Shown piece by piece: positions 55,824 through 64,000 of a stretch of 64,000 bases of DNA. The number at the start of each line of letters is the position of its first letter. The first letter of the stretch is position 1. Source of the stretch: Desulfosporosinus meridiei DSM 13257 (GTDB taxonomy: Bacteria > Bacillota > Desulfitobacteriia > Desulfitobacteriales > Desulfitobacteriaceae); assembly GCF_000231385.2 (NCBI RefSeq), contig NC_018515.1, positions 1,632,501 to 1,696,500 on the forward strand. Reading direction: 5' to 3'. The position numbers and the translations under genes were made by a program. A model generated the notes under the pieces. It searched no databases. It saw only the letters and a program-made list of their open reading frames with translations, and was not told the DNA's origin.

Positions 55824-57266
55824 GTGGAATTCACAAAAATATTTAGTCAAGCAGAAGTAGAGAGAGTTCATGAAGCTTCCTTAGAAATTCTCGAAAATGT
55901 AGGAATGTTGGTACGTAACCAAAAGGCCCTAGAAATCTTTGCCAAAAATGGCTGCAAAGTTGATAGGGAGTCAATGATGGTTAAATTCCCCAGAGAGGTT
56001 GTCGAGAAAGCCCGAGAAACCTTTGTGCCAACCTATACCTTCACAGCTCAAGATCCAAAGTTTGATATAACTATGCCTGGAGACCGTCCAGTCGTCGTAA
56101 CGGGAAGCTCTGCACCCAATATTATCGATCCTAAAACAGGGGAGGAACGACGGGCAACCTCCGATGATATAGCCAATATTGCCTATTTAATTAATGAGTT
56201 GCCGGGATTTGACGTGTTCTCAATCTCCACGTTGGCTGATGATGCTCCAGAAGGACAGTTTAGTCTTTCACGTTTTTATCCGGCTTTGAAAAATTGTAAA
56301 AAACCCGTCCGCAGTAACACTCCTAACATGGAGGATCTTAAAGCCGTATTGGAGCTAGGATATTTGATAGCCGGAGGGGAAGAAGAATATCGAAAGCGTC
56401 CATTCATCAACCATCATTACTGTCCGGTTGTCTCTCCGTTGACCTTTGATGTGGAATCCACTGAAGCGGTTATTTACTTAATCGAACAAGGATTACCGGT
56501 CTACGGAACCATAGTTCCTAATGCAGGCATGACGTCACCCCTCAGTCTAATGGGGACGCTGACACTTGGTAATGCTGAATTCTTAGGTCTAGCTACTTTA
56601 ACCCAGATGATTCGTCCCGGGGCCCCAATGATCTACGCAGTATTGTCAACAGTTGCTGATATGAGGACAGGTGCCTATGCACCGGGTGCAATTGAAACGG
56701 GTATGCTGCAAATGGCCCATACTGAGATGGCCAGATTCTACAATGTTCCCTCCGGCGGATACATTGGCTTAACCAATGCTCACACGAATGATGCTCAATC
56801 CGGTTATGAAACAGGGATGAACACCACGGGAGCGTTACTTGCTGGGGCAGATTTATTTAATATGGGTGGTCTACTGGGAAGTTTAATGGCTTTTGACTTC
56901 GGTAAAGCCGTAATTGATAACGAAGTAGCACTGATGCTCAAACGAATCAAAAAGGGCTATGAGTACAGTGAAGAAAATTTGTGCTTAGATCTGATAGCTG
57001 AAGTCGGACCTGGCGGCAGCTACATGGACGCAGATCATACGCTGAAAAATATGCGCACTATAGCTGTCTTACCAAAAGTTGCTACCAGAGAAATGCGTCG
57101 TCGTTGGGAAGACCAAGGCAAACCTGATGCTCACGCTCGTGCCATGAAAGAGGCCAACAAAATATTGAGCAAACCAAATAAGGCGCGTTTTTCTGAGGAA
57201 TTAGATGCTAAAATTCGCGAGCAATTTAAGGGACTTGTTGCCGGAGATGCTAAGTGGAGCCTTTGA
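55824..57266 (+). CDS. MttB-superfamily methyltransferase lacking pyrrolysine (MtgB-like)
   Basis: A 480-residue protein. The start EVERVHEASLEILENVGMLV and the core match MttB-superfamily methyltransferases. At the Pyl site it reads GGYIGLTNAHTNDAQSGYE; aligned with mttB the pyrrolysine position is Leu, and no TAG interrupts the frame. In related organisms such proteins demethylate glycine betaine (MtgB) or other quaternary amines. The substrate here is not known. GTG start (55824) after GGAAAGGGG. Corrinoid partner 48 bp downstream. Confidence 0.9.
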   Translation: MEFTKIFSQAEVERVHEASLEILENVGMLVRNQKALEIFAKNGCKVDRESMMVKFPREVVEKARETFVPTYTFTAQDPKFDITMPGDRPVVVTGSSAPNIIDPKTGEERRATSDDIANIAYLINELPGFDVFSISTLADDAPEGQFSLSRFYPALKNCKKPVRSNTPNMEDLKAVLELGYLIAGGEEEYRKRPFINHHYCPVVSPLTFDVESTEAVIYLIEQGLPVYGTIVPNAGMTSPLSLMGTLTLGNAEFLGLATLTQMIRPGAPMIYAVLSTVADMRTGAYAPGAIETGMLQMAHTEMARFYNVPSGGYIGLTNAHTNDAQSGYETGMNTTGALLAGADLFNMGGLLGSLMAFDFGKAVIDNEVALMLKRIKKGYEYSEENLCLDLIAEVGPGGSYMDADHTLKNMRTIAVLPKVATREMRRRWEDQGKPDAHARAMKEANKILSKPNKARFSEELDAKIREQFKGLVAGDAKWSL

Positions 57267-57313
57267 TAGGGAAGGAAAAAATAACTGAAAAACTCAAGAT
57301 AAAGGTTGAATGA

Positions 57314-57964
57314 TTGAAGAGAAAAGGAGATAATAAAATGAGTGTACAAGATATTTATGATGCAGTTGTAGAATTTAGTGTTGATAAAGTAGTATCACTT
57401 GTTGATGCCGAAGTAAAAAGCGGAACAGATGTCTCAGAGATTTTAAGCAATGGTCTGATTGCGGCAATGGATGAAGTTGGGCAACGCTATTCTGAAGGAG
57501 AGTTCTTTGTTCCGGAAATGTTGATGGCAGCCAAAGCTATGAAAGGTGGACTTGAGGTATTAAAGCCTTTACTGTCTCAAGGGGATAGTGATAAAAAAGG
57601 TACTATTATTATTGGAACTGTTAAAGGCGACTTGCATGATATCGGTAAGAACTTAGTATCGATGATGATGGAAGGAGCCGGATTTGAGGTTTATGACCTT
57701 GGTGTAGATGTAGATACAGATAAGTTTATTGCTACTGCTAAAGAAAAAAATGCTGACGTTATATGTATGTCTGCTCTATTAACAACGACGATGCCTTTTA
57801 TGGAAGTGACAGTAAAAGCAATACGGGAACAGGGTTTAAGCATTAAGACTATGGTGGGCGGTGCTCCTGTTTCAGAAGACTTTGCCAACAAAATTGGGGC
57901 AGATGGTTGGAGTACAGATGCTCCCGGCGCAGTAGAAACTGCCCGTAGGCTCACAGCTAAATAA
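57314..57964 (+). CDS. Corrinoid protein for the MtgB-like methyltransferase
   Basis: A 216-residue methyl carrier (TTG at 57314, or ATG at 57338 after AAAGGAG, is the probable start). KGDLHDIGKNLVSMMME holds the cobalt-binding His; the N-terminal helical bundle covers residues 1-95. Close to the methyltransferase gene, so likely its partner. The MtgA-like gene downstream would take the methyl group on to tetrahydrofolate. Confidence 0.92.
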   Translation: MKRKGDNKMSVQDIYDAVVEFSVDKVVSLVDAEVKSGTDVSEILSNGLIAAMDEVGQRYSEGEFFVPEMLMAAKAMKGGLEVLKPLLSQGDSDKKGTIIIGTVKGDLHDIGKNLVSMMMEGAGFEVYDLGVDVDTDKFIATAKEKNADVICMSALLTTTMPFMEVTVKAIREQGLSIKTMVGGAPVSEDFANKIGADGWSTDAPGAVETARRLTAK

Positions 57965-58123
57965 GCCCCCTATTCTTAAGGAGAATGAGTACATTTAAGT
58001 CAGATAAGTCAAACATTCAGTTAAAAAGTAGCTAAACTTGAAGGCTAAGATTTCGAATTACAGAACTGACTCTGAATTATGAGTCTAATTGACTTGATTT
58101 CAAAGTCAGTTCCTTAAAGATTG

Positions 58124-58137
58124 AGTCAAGAATGACT
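58124..58137 (+). promoter_or_regulatory. Predicted activator site upstream of the MtgA-like gene
   Basis: Exact dyad AGTCA-AGAA-TGACT, about 115 bp upstream of the sigma54 promoter. The 57965-58320 gap is rich in GTCA/TGAC half sites (for example TTGACTTGATTTCAAAGTCA at 58089-58108). No gene there. Confidence 0.6.
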
Positions 58138-58251
58138 TAACCAAGTTCGTTAAGCACTGCTCACATTTATATTATAGGTTATAATATAAGACTTACTTAA
58201 GAAAAATCCTTTGATAATCGAGTAAATCAGAATAATCTGAGTCAGAGGTTT

Positions 58252-58268
58252 TTGGCATGAAATTTGCT
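58252..58268 (+). promoter_or_regulatory. Sigma54 promoter for the MtgA-like operon
   Basis: TTGGCATGAAATTTGCT, correct -24/-12 spacing, about 50 bases before the gene. Confidence 0.75.
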
Positions 58269-58320
58269 ATATATATTTGCAGCACCATCTAGATTAAGTA
58301 ATTATGAGGAGGAACCATCA

Positions 58321-59124
58321 ATGTTAGTAGTTGGAGAATTAATTAACGCAAGTCGTAAGGCTATCGGGGAAGCCATCAAAGCCCAAGATGCTGAATATAT
58401 CAAAAAGGTGGCTAAGGATGAGCGTGAAGCTGGGGCAGATTTTATCGATGTTAATGCCGGTATCTTCGTTGGCAAAGAAGCAGAATACTTAAAATGGCTC
58501 GTAACAACCGTACAAGAAGCAGTTGATGCACCTTGCTGTATTGACAGCCCAGATCCTAAAGCCATTGAAGCAGCTTTGTCAGTACATAAAGGAATTGCCA
58601 TGATCAATTCAATCTCATTGGAAAAGGATCGTTACGATGCGTTGATTCCTGTGATTGCCGGAACTGATTTAAAAGTAGTTGCCTTGTGCATGAGTGATGA
58701 GGGTATGCCGGAAACTATGGATGCACGACTCAAAATTGCTGAAAGACTGATCGATGGACTGGTCAAAAACAATGTTCCGCTAGAAAATATTTATGTAGAT
58801 CCCTTGGTTCAACCCGTCTCAACTAATAATACCTTCGCTGTGGAGTTTATTAATTCCGTAGAAGCAATTATGACTCGCTTCAAAGGAGTCCACACAATAT
58901 GTGGTCTGTCAAACGTATCCTATGGGCTTCCTGTCCGTAAATTCATGAACCAGGCCTTCGCTATTATGGCTATTGGTAAAGGTTTAGATGGTCTTATTAT
59001 CAACCCTCTCGATAAAATGATGATGGCAAGCTTAGTCACAGCCGAAGCCCTTGCTGGACGTGACGACTATTGTGTTAACTACCTCAAAGCTTTCCGTAAC
59101 AATAAATTTGATTTCTTAGGATAA
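58321..59124 (+). CDS. Methyltetrahydrofolate:corrinoid methyltransferase, MtgA/AcsE-like
   Basis: A 267-residue pterin-binding (TIM barrel) protein: LVVGELINASRKAIGEAI, AGADFIDVNAGI, CCIDSPDPKAIEAAL and FKGVHTICGLSNVSYGLPVRKFMNQAF. It moves a methyl group between a corrinoid protein and tetrahydrofolate. In D. hafniense MtgA works with the glycine betaine methyltransferase MtgB; the MtgB-like gene lies just upstream. ATG at 58321 has GAGGAGGA before it. A hairpin (59191-59224) follows. Confidence 0.9.
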   Translation: MLVVGELINASRKAIGEAIKAQDAEYIKKVAKDEREAGADFIDVNAGIFVGKEAEYLKWLVTTVQEAVDAPCCIDSPDPKAIEAALSVHKGIAMINSISLEKDRYDALIPVIAGTDLKVVALCMSDEGMPETMDARLKIAERLIDGLVKNNVPLENIYVDPLVQPVSTNNTFAVEFINSVEAIMTRFKGVHTICGLSNVSYGLPVRKFMNQAFAIMAIGKGLDGLIINPLDKMMMASLVTAEALAGRDDYCVNYLKAFRNNKFDFLG

Positions 59125-59190
59125 TAGTATTCTAGAGATATTGATTCTGACAAATTTAATAGCGGCAGTGTTATCAGCAAGTTTTTGTAC

Positions 59191-59224
59191 AAGATCCCCT
59201 TCTCTAAAAAGAGTTGGGGATCTT
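59191..59224 (+). terminator. Hairpin after the MtgA-like gene
   Basis: AAGATCCCC/GGGGATCTT stem with an inner CTC/GAG pairing, followed by AT-rich sequence; no strong T run. Confidence 0.6.
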
Positions 59225-59277
59225 ATATAATAGAATTCTTTTGTACATAGTTTGTCAGGGTTGTAGGGGGTAAAAAT

Positions 59278-59898
59278 GTGGCGTTGGTAATGTTTGATTA
59301 CGATGGTGTTATAGTTGATTCGATAGATGTTTTTATTTCCCGGTTTTCTCAGGCTTGTTTAGAGAATGGGTTTCAGGGAATCAATGAGCCGAAAGACGTT
59401 ATTTCATTCTTTGAGGGTAATGTTTACGAAACAATGATTAGTCGAGGAATTACGGAATCTACCATAGATAAAATTCTTCAGCGGTATGAACTATTACAAA
59501 ATGAGCAACTAACTCATCTCGAGCTTTTTAATGGTATCGGCGAAGCACTGAACAAAATCGCAGAAAAACACCATGTATATGTTGTTACATCGAACCTTTC
59601 AGATGCCACAAAACAGATTTTAAATTCTAACGGGATTGACTGTTTTAAAGATATCATTGGAGCTGAGAAGGAAAAGAGCAAGATAAAAAAGATCCGCAGC
59701 GTGATTTCCTTACATCCCGGTATTCCTGCCTATTATGTAGGGGATACAAAAGGAGATATGATAGAAGGTAAACATGCAGGCACAAAAACTATAGGAGTTA
59801 CCTGGGGATGGCATACACCAGAGAAAATAAAAGAAGGCAACCCGGATTTTCTTGTCAATTCTCCGGAAGAACTTGCGGACTTGCTGGTTAGGGTGTAA
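59278..59898 (+). CDS. HAD-superfamily hydrolase
   Basis: A 206-residue phosphatase-like protein. FDYDGVIVDS holds the nucleophile Asp (motif I), VVTSNLSDAT is motif II, and YVGDTKGDMIEGKHAGTKTIGVTWG is motif III/IV. Substrate unknown; relatives are phosphoglycolate phosphatase-like. GTG at 59278 after AGGGGG. Its place between MtgA-like and RACo-like genes may be coincidental. Confidence 0.75.
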   Translation: MALVMFDYDGVIVDSIDVFISRFSQACLENGFQGINEPKDVISFFEGNVYETMISRGITESTIDKILQRYELLQNEQLTHLELFNGIGEALNKIAEKHHVYVVTSNLSDATKQILNSNGIDCFKDIIGAEKEKSKIKKIRSVISLHPGIPAYYVGDTKGDMIEGKHAGTKTIGVTWGWHTPEKIKEGNPDFLVNSPEELADLLVRV

Positions 59899-60015
59899 TT
59901 AAGAAGGAAAAGCCAGGCCATAGAGCGAATATTCATATATTGAAAAAAGTTCCTAACAACAATGATCGCCGTTTACTGCTGGAATAGAATTATCAATCGT
60001 CTAAAGGAGGACAAT

Positions 60016-61848
60016 ATGGAAATCAAGATACTCCCTAACCGAGTCATCCAGACTGAGAATAATGAAACCTTAATGGGTGCCCTTATCCGTCATCAACTGC
60101 CTGTAGAGAACGTTTGTAATGGTCAGGGAACCTGCGGGAAATGCAAAGTTCGCATGCTTGGGAATCTTCCCGAGCCAAGTGTTCAGGATTTAAAACATCT
60201 AAATGAAGTAGAAATTCAGGCAGGATTTCGGCTGGCCTGTACAGTTGTTCCTGAAGAGGGAATGGTCATTGAATTAAATTTCGTAGAAAGCCAAGATCGC
60301 AAAGAAAGTGCTCTTCTAGGACTAAAGTTAAATGCTGTTGATTCACGAGCTGAAAAGATTTGCTTAACCATCGATAAGCCTTCCTTACAGGATGAGAGGG
60401 GAGACTGGGATCGCGTGGTAGATGCTCTCAGCGCTGTTACCGGTAGGAGTTACACTTACCCAAGTTTGCATGTCCTTAGGAAAGTTTCAGAGGTTTTAAG
60501 ATTAGAACAGTACATCTTAACCGTAACCTTGTTTGAAAATGAGATATTAGAGATTGAGCCCGGAGACACCTCAAAACGATTGTACGGAGTGGCTGTCGAT
60601 ATTGGGACAACCAGCGTAGGAGTGGCCTTATACGATTTAATCACCGGTAACCTCATGAAGGTCGTCTCAATCGAGAATGAACAGACAGCTTATGGCGCAG
60701 ATGTAATTTCTCGTATTTCATTTGCAAAAGAGAGTAAAGAAAATGCACTAGCCTTGCAGGGTGCTGTTAAGAGAACTATTAATCATTTGTTAAAAGAAAT
60801 TGAATCCAAGGTGGATATACACAAGGATGAGATTGTCAAAATGGCCATTGTTGGTAACACCACCATGCATCATCTCTTACTGGGATTAGAGGTCTCTCAC
60901 TTAGCGGTTTCGCCCTTCGTTTCAGTTTGTAACCGACCATTAGATCTTACAGCCCATGAACTAGGACTAGAGATTAATACACGAGGGAAGATATTCCTGC
61001 TCCCTAACATTGGGAGTTTTGTTGGTGGAGATACGGTAGGGGCAATTGTCGGGGCTCCGGAAGTATTGGAGCAGGGAAATCACTTACTGATCGACTTAGG
61101 TACTAACTGCGAATTGTTTTTAAAGACAGACAAGATAATGATGGCTTGTTCTACTGCAGCAGGTCCTGCTTTCGAGGGTGCCGGAATAGCTTATGGTATG
61201 AGAGCAAAACAAGGCGCTATTGAAGGGGTAAGCATTACGGAAAGTGGTGTGCACTGTGAAGTAATCGGTGGCCAAGAACCCATCGGAATTTGCGGTTCAG
61301 GTCTTATTGAGGCAATTGACGAGATGAAAAGGGCCGGGGTGATTAATAAACAAGGAAAAATTGCTGTTCCTGAAACAGCGGACAATCTTTCTGAAGAACT
61401 CAGGAATCGCATACGTCCTGCTGAAAAAGCTCGTGAATTTATCCTAGCCTATGGTACCGGCCAACGATCTGACGTAACCATCAGTCAAAAAGATGTTGGA
61501 GAATTACAATTGGCCAAGGGAGCAGTATGCGCTGGAATAAAGACTTTAGTTGAAATGGCCGGAATAAGTGTTCAAGATCTTGATTCCGTAATTCTATCAG
61601 GAACCTTCGCAACGTATCTTAAAGCTGAGAACATTTTAAATATTGGTCTGGTTCCGGATATTCCACCGGAAAAGATAAAAATGGTCGGCAATGCCGCTCA
61701 TGTTGGGGCAATACGAACACTTCTGAATCATCAGGAAATGATGATGACCGAGGAGCTTTATAAGAAAATTGGGCATATAGAGCTTGGTGGGAGCGCTACA
61801 TTTTCAAACTATTTCATGAATAGCCTCTATTTAGAAAAATTAAGTTAA
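60016..61848 (+). CDS. Corrinoid reductive activator (RACo/RamA-like, DUF4445)
   Basis: A 610-residue ATP-dependent protein that reduces inactive Co(II) corrinoid to Co(I). The N-terminal 80 residues are a [2Fe-2S] ferredoxin (CNGQGTCGKCKVRM and a later ACTVV Cys). From residue about 200 an ASKHA-like domain follows (GVAVDIGTTSVGVALYD, LIDLGTNCELFLK, GIAYGMRAKQGAIEGV). It probably serves all three corrinoid proteins here. ATG at 60016 after AAGGAGGAC; an earlier ATG at 59962 lacks a site. Confidence 0.93.
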   Translation: MEIKILPNRVIQTENNETLMGALIRHQLPVENVCNGQGTCGKCKVRMLGNLPEPSVQDLKHLNEVEIQAGFRLACTVVPEEGMVIELNFVESQDRKESALLGLKLNAVDSRAEKICLTIDKPSLQDERGDWDRVVDALSAVTGRSYTYPSLHVLRKVSEVLRLEQYILTVTLFENEILEIEPGDTSKRLYGVAVDIGTTSVGVALYDLITGNLMKVVSIENEQTAYGADVISRISFAKESKENALALQGAVKRTINHLLKEIESKVDIHKDEIVKMAIVGNTTMHHLLLGLEVSHLAVSPFVSVCNRPLDLTAHELGLEINTRGKIFLLPNIGSFVGGDTVGAIVGAPEVLEQGNHLLIDLGTNCELFLKTDKIMMACSTAAGPAFEGAGIAYGMRAKQGAIEGVSITESGVHCEVIGGQEPIGICGSGLIEAIDEMKRAGVINKQGKIAVPETADNLSEELRNRIRPAEKAREFILAYGTGQRSDVTISQKDVGELQLAKGAVCAGIKTLVEMAGISVQDLDSVILSGTFATYLKAENILNIGLVPDIPPEKIKMVGNAAHVGAIRTLLNHQEMMMTEELYKKIGHIELGGSATFSNYFMNSLYLEKLS

Positions 61849-61969
61849 TCAAAAGTTGAGAAAAGACTGAAAACGACTTAAATTATTGTCTCAGAAGAGT
61901 TATAATTATTAGAGAATAAATGGACAATGTACCCAGAGAACATTTTGTAATAAGGAGAGGAACAAAGGA

Positions 61970-63535
61970 ATGGAGAATAAATTCAAAGAATCGTTACTCG
62001 ACAAGAATACGTTATCTGTGACATGGGAACTGGTTCCAGGAAGAGGCGCTAACGAAAAGGCTCAACAAACTGCCATTGCCTCGGCAGAACAGGCTGCAAA
62101 GGGTGGAAGGGTGCACGCGCTTACCATCACGGATAATCCAGGAGGAAATCCGGCAATCTTAGCTGACTATTTGGGAATGGAAATCATCAAGTTGGGAATT
62201 GAGCCACTGGTACACTTTACCTGTAAGGACAAGAACCGTAACCAGATGGAGAGTCAATTATATGCACTCGACCGTGCAAAAGTTCGAAATCTCTTAGTCA
62301 TGACCGGGGACTATACTTATTCCGGATTCAAGGGACGTCCTAAGCCGGTTTTTGACCTAGATCCCTCGAATACACTACAACTTATCACAGAGATGAATAA
62401 AGGCTTAGAAGTACCGGGTATGAAGGGGCCAACCTATCACGCTCCCAGTGACTTTTTTGCCGGCGCGGCTGTTTCTCCATTTAAGTCTACAGAGGCTGAG
62501 CTGATGATTCAGTATTATAAAATGAAAAAGAAAATCCAAGGCGGGGCACAATTTATTGTTACTCAGCTGGGTTATGATGCTCGCAAGTGTCATGAAGTCC
62601 TTCAATTTTTAAAGGTAAACAACCTGGATGTTCCGGTTGTGGGAAATATTTATGTTCTCCCCTACGGAGCGGCCAATGTTATGAATCAAAATAAATTACC
62701 GGGCTGCGTCGTAACAGACAAACTCTTGGCCGAACTGAATACTGAAAAGACTGCTGAGGATAAAGGTGTCGGGCAACGTATGCTTAGAGCTGCTAAAATG
62801 TATGCCTTTATGAAGGGAATGGGCTTTGCCGGAGTCCACATTGGCGGGCACAATCTTAAATACGAACAAGTTGAATACATCATTGATAAAGGTGAGGAAC
62901 TCAGCCCTAATTGGCAGGATTATATTAAGGAATTTGATTATCCTCAAAACAATGGTTTCTATTATTTTGAAAAAGACGAGAAGACGGGACTAAACACAGA
63001 TCGTCCCACAAATCGTGCTAATCGCCCCTTAGATGCGCCTGCGGGAGCAATGAACTCAATGATGAGAGGGATGCACAGTCTCATGTTCACCCCAAATAAA
63101 AAGCTTTTCCCAGTATTGCGCAGCATGTATCATGCTGCAGAAGGTAAGAAGAAAGCCGAAAAGAGACTTCACGCCGTTGAACATATTGCCAAAGTTGTCA
63201 TGCTTGACTGTAAGGATTGCGGCGATTGTGCTATATTAGACATAGGGTATCTATGCCCAATGTCTCAATGTCCAAAAAATCAACGTAACGGAGCTTGCGG
63301 TGGAAGCTTGGATGGCTGGTGTGAAGTTTTCCCTAAAGAAAAGAAATGTGTTTGGGTCAGAGCTTATGCCAGACTGAAGAAATACGGGGAAGAAGCAACC
63401 TTAGACGTTCCACCAGTCCCCCCGGCTAACTGGGATTTATATCAGACTTCTTCATGGTCTAATTTCTACTTAGGAAAAGACCACTCAGCACCTATCTTAG
63501 GTATTAAACGCCCGGAAAGCAAAATCAAGAAGTAG
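61970..63535 (+). CDS. metF: Methylenetetrahydrofolate reductase with C-terminal Cys domain (MetF-MetV-like fusion)
   Basis: A 521-residue enzyme. The first 300 residues follow the MetF barrel (TWELVPGRGANEKAQQTAI, HALTITDNPGGNPAIL, KVRNLLVMTGDYTYSG). The C-terminal 150 residues are Cys-rich (CKDCGDCAILDIGYLCPMSQCP, ACGGSLDGWC), as in MetV of acetogens, here fused to MetF. It interconverts methyl- and methylene-tetrahydrofolate. Stop is TAG. Follows RACo by about 120 bp. Confidence 0.9.
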   Translation: MENKFKESLLDKNTLSVTWELVPGRGANEKAQQTAIASAEQAAKGGRVHALTITDNPGGNPAILADYLGMEIIKLGIEPLVHFTCKDKNRNQMESQLYALDRAKVRNLLVMTGDYTYSGFKGRPKPVFDLDPSNTLQLITEMNKGLEVPGMKGPTYHAPSDFFAGAAVSPFKSTEAELMIQYYKMKKKIQGGAQFIVTQLGYDARKCHEVLQFLKVNNLDVPVVGNIYVLPYGAANVMNQNKLPGCVVTDKLLAELNTEKTAEDKGVGQRMLRAAKMYAFMKGMGFAGVHIGGHNLKYEQVEYIIDKGEELSPNWQDYIKEFDYPQNNGFYYFEKDEKTGLNTDRPTNRANRPLDAPAGAMNSMMRGMHSLMFTPNKKLFPVLRSMYHAAEGKKKAEKRLHAVEHIAKVVMLDCKDCGDCAILDIGYLCPMSQCPKNQRNGACGGSLDGWCEVFPKEKKCVWVRAYARLKKYGEEATLDVPPVPPANWDLYQTSSWSNFYLGKDHSAPILGIKRPESKIKK

Positions 63536-63582
63536 TCCATTGAACAATACATGAAGGAATTCATAGTTGGAGGTGCATATTC

Positions 63583-63900
63583 ATGGCAACAGGAGTTATC
63601 AAGGCCGGAGCATGTGGTTTTACCATCAATGTTAAAGCTACTAGTGGTGATAATCATAAAGTAAAACTTGAAATCACTAGTGATTGTCCGAATTACCAAA
63701 AAATCGCGGCAGAACTTGACGAAGTAGATGCCTTCCAAGAGATTTTTCAAAAACTCCACACTGGGAAAGTGTACGAAGCATTTGCAAAGCACAGCCCCCA
63801 TCCCAGCTGTCCAGGATTATCTGGGATGATGAAATCTGTCGAGGTGGCAGCAGGTTTGGCTCTGCCTCAGAATGCAAGTATCACAGTAACTAAAGAGTAG
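63583..63900 (+). CDS. DUF6951 family small protein
   Basis: A 105-residue protein. GACGFTINVKATSGDNHKVKLEITSDCPNYQKIAAEL and SPHPSCPGLSGMMKSVEVAAGLALP hold conserved Cys residues (three in all). It belongs to a small family often found next to methyltransferase/corrinoid genes; function unknown. GGAGG upstream of the ATG. A terminator follows. Confidence 0.75.
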   Translation: MATGVIKAGACGFTINVKATSGDNHKVKLEITSDCPNYQKIAAELDEVDAFQEIFQKLHTGKVYEAFAKHSPHPSCPGLSGMMKSVEVAAGLALPQNASITVTKE

Positions 63901-63914
63901 TAAATAATAATGTG

Positions 63915-63955
63915 AGGCCCATAGTTGATTGAAAATCAACTATGGGCCTTTTTTA
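63915..63955 (+). terminator. Intrinsic terminator after the DUF6951 gene
   Basis: AGGCCCATAGTTGATT/AATCAACTATGGGCCT stem followed by TTTTTT. It closes the MtgA-RACo-MetF region. The final 45 bases of the window show no gene. Confidence 0.92.
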
Positions 63956-64000
63956 TTTTCGACGATCTTTGAGTAGGCATGGAATACTATAGAATTAACC

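Noticed and set aside
60016-61848. RACo-like gene starting at 59962
   Set aside because: The ATG at 60016 has AAGGAGGAC before it and homology begins there; the upstream extension has none.

Overview
The window looks like chromosomal DNA of an anaerobic, endospore-forming, low-GC Firmicute of the Desulfitobacterium/Desulfosporosinus type (Peptococcaceae). The reasons are a split pyrrolysyl-tRNA synthetase (separate C- and N-terminal proteins), a sigK-like sporulation sigma factor, TRAP and NapH-like anaerobic genes, and a large set of corrinoid methyltransferase genes. The genus is inferred from protein resemblance, not from a search.

Layout. 1-4430: end of an rRNA operon (spacer with tRNA-Ala, 23S, 5S) and a tRNA cluster (Trp, Glu, Val, Asp, Ser, Cys, Leu) containing a truncated tRNA and a duplicated tRNA 3' end. 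4.6-7.4 kb: sigK, an acetyltransferase, small unknown genes. 7.8-10.7 kb: a DctP-Q-M TRAP transporter. 11.2-16.6 kb: HDOD protein, a radical SAM/DNA-metabolism pair, a NlpC/P60 hydrolase and a membrane protein. 16.8-21.2 kb: butyrate kinase, phosphate butyryltransferase and indolepyruvate ferredoxin oxidoreductase. 21.3-26.3 kb: SPFH protein, SDR, an IS3-family element inserted in what looks like a terminator, and a NapH-like ferredoxin protein.

26.4-63.9 kb is the interesting part. It holds a complete pyrrolysine cassette (pylT, pylSc, pylB, pylC, pylD, pylSn) with a trimethylamine methyltransferase gene (mttB) read through an in-frame UAG at 34550, its corrinoid protein, and a sodium/solute symporter. 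Next come a PAS-containing sigma54 activator and a divergent 12.5-kb ethanolamine-type bacterial microcompartment (BMC) operon: shell proteins, aldehyde dehydrogenase, EutT/PduL, flavoprotein, PduS/PduT, EutQ and EutBCA. A PocR-type regulator with a corrinoid protein follows. The last part is a second methyl-transfer set: a kinase-fold protein, a non-Pyl MttB homologue, a corrinoid protein, a MtgA-like methyltransferase, a RACo-like activator, a MetF-like reductase and a DUF6951-type protein.

The main discovery candidate is regulatory. Five sigma54 (-24/-12) promoters lie in front of pylT, pylB, the symporter, the BMC operon and the MtgA-like gene. Upstream of every one is the same dyad, AGTCA-N4-TGACT, in exact or near-exact form. 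This suggests that one activator, probably the product of the gene at 37453-38856, switches on amber decoding, methylamine demethylation, the microcompartment and methyl transfer to tetrahydrofolate together. I infer an integrated route for methylated amines and ethanolamine: methyl groups pass by corrinoid proteins to tetrahydrofolate, and ethanolamine is cleaved inside the BMC to acetaldehyde and then acetyl-CoA/acetyl phosphate. No step has been tested. All motifs and coordinates were read by eye.
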